A stretch of 7,972 bases of DNA from DASQJL01 sp035689165 (GTDB lineage: Bacteria; Eisenbacteria; RBG-16-71-46; SZUA-252). The notes beneath the pieces are model-generated. The model had not been told where the DNA came from and did no database searches. It saw only the letters and a list, made by a program, of their open reading frames with translations. Location: contig DASSLZ010000098.1 of the NCBI GenBank assembly GCA_035689165.1, positions 1 through 7,972 of the forward strand, written 5' to 3'. A program made the translations under genes and the position numbers. Shown here piece by piece: positions 5,981-7,972 of the stretch (within the stretch, counting starts at the first letter, position 1; each line of letters starts with the position of its first letter).

Positions 5981-6969
5981 GCGTTCCCCGCTTCAGCGTC
6001 GTCGTCCCCACGCGCGGCGACGGCGAAAAGCTCCAAAAGCTCTTCCTCGCACTCGAACGCCAGACCCTCGCCAAGGACCAGTTCGAGATCGTGCTCGCGT
6101 TCGACGGCGCGCCGGTCCCGCCGGCGATTGCCGCGGGCGGATTGAATGCGCAGAGCGCGGCGCGCGCGGTGGCGCTGCCCGAGCGGCGCGGCCCCGGCGC
6201 CGCGCGGAACGCCGGCGCTCGCGCCTCGCGCGGCGAATGGATCGCGTTCACCGAAGACGATTGCGAGCCCGCGCCCGACTGGCTCGAGGCCGCGGCGGCG
6301 CGGATCGCGCGCGAGCCTGCGCTGGAAGCGCTGGAGGGCGCCACGCTCCTCCCCGACGGGAAGCCCGCCCGCCGGCGGCTCGACGACGCGCCCACGTGGC
6401 TTCCGACGAACCTCTTCGTGCGCCGCGACCTCTTCGAGCGCTCGGGCGGATACGTCGAGGGGTTCTTCGATCGGAGGCGCGGGATCTACTTCCGGGAGGA
6501 CTCCGATTTCGGCTTCACGCTCGCCGCGCTCCCGGCGCGGGTCGGGATCGAGCCCGCGGCGCGCGTCGTCCATCCCCGGGAGCATCCCACCTGGATCGAC
6601 CCGATCCGGTGGGCGCGCCGCTATGAGATGGACCCGCTCCTCGCCTCGCGGCATCCCGAAGCGTTTCGCGAAGGGATCGAGGTGTGGCGCCTCGGTCCGA
6701 TACGCATCCGGCGCCCCTTCGTGCGCGCCTGTGGCGCCTACGTGCTGGCACTCGTCCTGGCCGGCGCCGCGGCCCTGATCGGAGAGGGCGGCGTCGCGTC
6801 GTGGTTCCTCGGCCTCGCGGCCCTGGCGTTCCTGGTCGTCTGGGCCAAATGGCGCCTCGATCCGCGGAAAGCCCCCGCGGCGCTCGTCGTGCCCTTCGTC
6901 CTTCTCGCCGCGCTCGCGCGGGGAAAGATGCGGGTCTACACGGGCGCGCGACCCAATAGCGCCGCGTAG
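5923..6969 (+). CDS. Glycosyltransferase family 2 with C-terminal membrane anchor
   Basis: A GT-A-fold inverting glycosyltransferase that probably adds one sugar to the lipid-linked repeat unit at the cytoplasmic membrane. Counting from the GTG at 5923 it has 348 residues. FSVVVPTRG (24-32) is the first strand; FDG (60-62) carries the nucleotide-binding aspartate; GPGAARNAG (90-98) and FTEDDCEP (109-116, the DxD-type metal site) follow; NLFVRRDLFERSGGY (163-177) and REDSDFGFTL (191-200) form the acceptor/catalytic-base region. Three hydrophobic segments close the protein (about 267-286, 292-310 and 318-332), ending in a short basic tail. The start is uncertain. GTG 5923 has a good Shine-Dalgarno but overlaps the epimerase gene by 58 bases. 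A CTG at 5977 would overlap the epimerase stop as CTGA and give 330 residues, beginning five residues before the conserved strand. The 3' end overlaps the convergent GT4 gene. The family is clear; the sugar is not. Confidence 0.9.
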   Translation: MVQGADDGRSSARVAAPTLSVPRFSVVVPTRGDGEKLQKLFLALERQTLAKDQFEIVLAFDGAPVPPAIAAGGLNAQSAARAVALPERRGPGAARNAGARASRGEWIAFTEDDCEPAPDWLEAAAARIAREPALEALEGATLLPDGKPARRRLDDAPTWLPTNLFVRRDLFERSGGYVEGFFDRRRGIYFREDSDFGFTLAALPARVGIEPAARVVHPREHPTWIDPIRWARRYEMDPLLASRHPEAFREGIEVWRLGPIRIRRPFVRACGAYVLALVLAGAAALIGEGGVASWFLGLAALAFLVVWAKWRLDPRKAPAALVVPFVLLAALARGKMRVYTGARPNSAA

Positions 6970-7972
6970 CGGGCGGCCAGCGCCTCCGCGATCCGGTCCC
7001 AGGTGAAGCGCTCCCGAACGCGGGCTCGAGCGCGCGTGGCGAGCGACGCGCGCTCGGCGGGCGAGGCGATCAGCCGCTCCAGCGCCCCGGCGAGCGCGGC
7101 GACGTCTCCCTCGGGCACCACGATTCCCGCGTCGCCCACGACCGAGGGCAGCCCCCCGCTGCTCGAGACCACTACCGCCGATCCCGCGGCCATCGCCTCC
7201 AGAGCGACGCGGCCGAACTGCTCGGTCGCGCTCGGCGTCGTGATCGAGGGCATGGCGGTGATGTCGAAGGCGGCGAGGAGATCGGGCATCGCCTCGTGCG
7301 GCACGGGGTCGACGAACCGCGCCCGTTCGCCCAGCGTAAGCTCGGCCGCGAGCGCCCGAAGCCGCTCGCGCTCAGGCCCCACCCCGGCGATCACCACGGT
7401 GGCGTCGCCTCCCGATCGGAGCGCCAGAGCGGCGGCACGGAGGAGCAGGTTCAGCCCCTTCACCGCGAGCAGCCGTCCCGCGTAGCCGATCACCACGCCG
7501 CGCGCGCCCAGCCGTGCCCGCGCGGCCTGCCTCCTCTCCGGCGTCGGCTCGGGATAGTCGGCGAGATCCAGCGCGTGGGGCATCACGTCGATCGGCCCGC
7601 GGTATCCCTTGGAACGCAGGACATCGCGCACCTCTTCCGTGACGGCGCCCGCCGCGACGCACTGGCCGTGCACCCACCGCTCGATCGCCGCGTAGAGGGG
7701 CGAAGGGCGATACGGATAGCGGAACCCGCGCGAGAGGTTGTCGGACGTGAAGAAGAGCGCCTGGGCGCGCGGCGCGGCCATGCGGCGCGCGGCCAGCGCC
7801 TGCAGCGCCATCAGGCTGAACGGCTCCTCCCAGAGATGCACGATCTCGGGGCGCGCCCGGCGCATCGCGCCCAAAAGCCCGCTCACGTAGAACCCGCGGT
7901 TTTCGTACCCGGGCCAGATCACGGCTCCGGTCCGCAACCGGTAGCCGTCGGCCGCTCGCTCGCGCCGCCCCG
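6936..7972 (-). CDS. Glycosyltransferase family 4 (N-terminus beyond the window)
   Basis: A GT4 retaining glycosyltransferase, read leftward and open to the right edge. A TTG at 7937 could be mistaken for its start. However, the frame continues without a stop to 7970, and the protein seen lacks the normal N-terminal first strand and glycine-rich loop, so perhaps 70-100 residues lie outside. Counting from that TTG, IVHLWEEPFSLMALQAL (32-48) corresponds to the middle of the acceptor domain. VMPHALDLADY (118-128) precedes the donor domain; GRLLAVKG (154-161) carries the conserved R155 and K160; EQFGRVALEAMAAGSAVV (239-256) contains the E-x7-E pair (E239, E247); and SSGGLPSVVGDAGIVVPEGD (259-278) is the usual closing motif. 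The gene is convergent with the GT2 gene and their ends overlap. It belongs to a separate transcription unit entering from the right, presumably part of the same polysaccharide locus. Donor and acceptor are unknown. Confidence 0.93.
   Translation of the reverse strand, partial: GRRERAADGYRLRTGAVIWPGYENRGFYVSGLLGAMRRARPEIVHLWEEPFSLMALQALAARRMAAPRAQALFFTSDNLSRGFRYPYRPSPLYAAIERWVHGQCVAAGAVTEEVRDVLRSKGYRGPIDVMPHALDLADYPEPTPERRQAARARLGARGVVIGYAGRLLAVKGLNLLLRAAALALRSGGDATVVIAGVGPERERLRALAAELTLGERARFVDPVPHEAMPDLLAAFDITAMPSITTPSATEQFGRVALEAMAAGSAVVVSSSGGLPSVVGDAGIVVPEGDVAALAGALERLIASPAERASLATRARARVRERFTWDRIAEALAARYAALLGRAPV

Noticed and set aside
5785..6654. Minus-strand open frame of 289 codons opposite the GT2 gene
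   Set aside because: It has no motif and unusual composition, and lies antisense to the GT2 catalytic domain; it is a shadow of GC-rich codon use.
7935..7937. TTG as the start of the right-hand GT4 gene
   Set aside because: The frame continues open to the window edge and the protein would lack the conserved GT4 N-terminal strand and loop, so the gene is simply cut by the window.

Overview
The window is very GC-rich (roughly 70% by eye, with mostly G or C at third codon positions) and almost entirely coding. It is a surface-polysaccharide (exopolysaccharide, O-antigen or capsule type) biosynthesis locus. The organism is probably a GC-rich, Gram-negative-type environmental bacterium: a lipid-linked glycan initiator, a heptosyltransferase-superfamily enzyme and an O-antigen-ligase-family protein occur together. 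I cannot place the phylum from this stretch. A Candidatus Eisenbacteria, Gemmatimonadota or Myxococcota-like lineage would fit, but that is a guess.

Layout. Positions 1-4892 hold four minus-strand genes read right to left as one probable operon: an O-antigen ligase/polymerase-family membrane protein (4892-3633), a GT4 glycosyltransferase (3688-2435), a GT9 glycosyltransferase (2438-1320), and a WcaJ-type polyprenyl-phosphate sugar phosphotransferase (1296-1) that runs off the left edge and lacks its last few dozen residues. The junctions are tight: 56-base overlap, 4-base GTGA overlap, then a 23-base gap. An 86-base gap (4893-4978) separates this operon from a divergent plus-strand pair: a GDP-L-fucose-synthase-like NAD-dependent epimerase (5003-5980) and a membrane-anchored GT2 glycosyltransferase (5923-6969). 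The pair meets tail-to-tail, with a 34-base overlap, a minus-strand GT4 glycosyltransferase (7972-6936) whose N-terminus lies beyond the right edge.

How they could work together (inference). The phosphotransferase puts the first sugar phosphate on undecaprenyl phosphate at the inner membrane. The GT4, GT9 and GT2 enzymes extend the repeat unit. The epimerase supplies a nucleotide sugar, probably GDP-fucose or a related deoxyhexose. The Wzy/WaaL-fold protein polymerises or ligates the product on the periplasmic side. No flippase, chain-length regulator or export gene is seen here, so the locus continues on one or both sides.

The only non-coding stretch of note is the divergent intergenic region. 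It has two outward-facing sigma70-like promoters whose -35 boxes lie in the two arms of a perfect 7-5-7 inverted repeat. I found no RNA genes, CRISPR, insertion sequences, attachment sites or clear terminators. No gap exceeds 300 bases. I did not find a previously undescribed system: this is a recognisable polysaccharide locus with a few unusual details in gene starts and overlaps.
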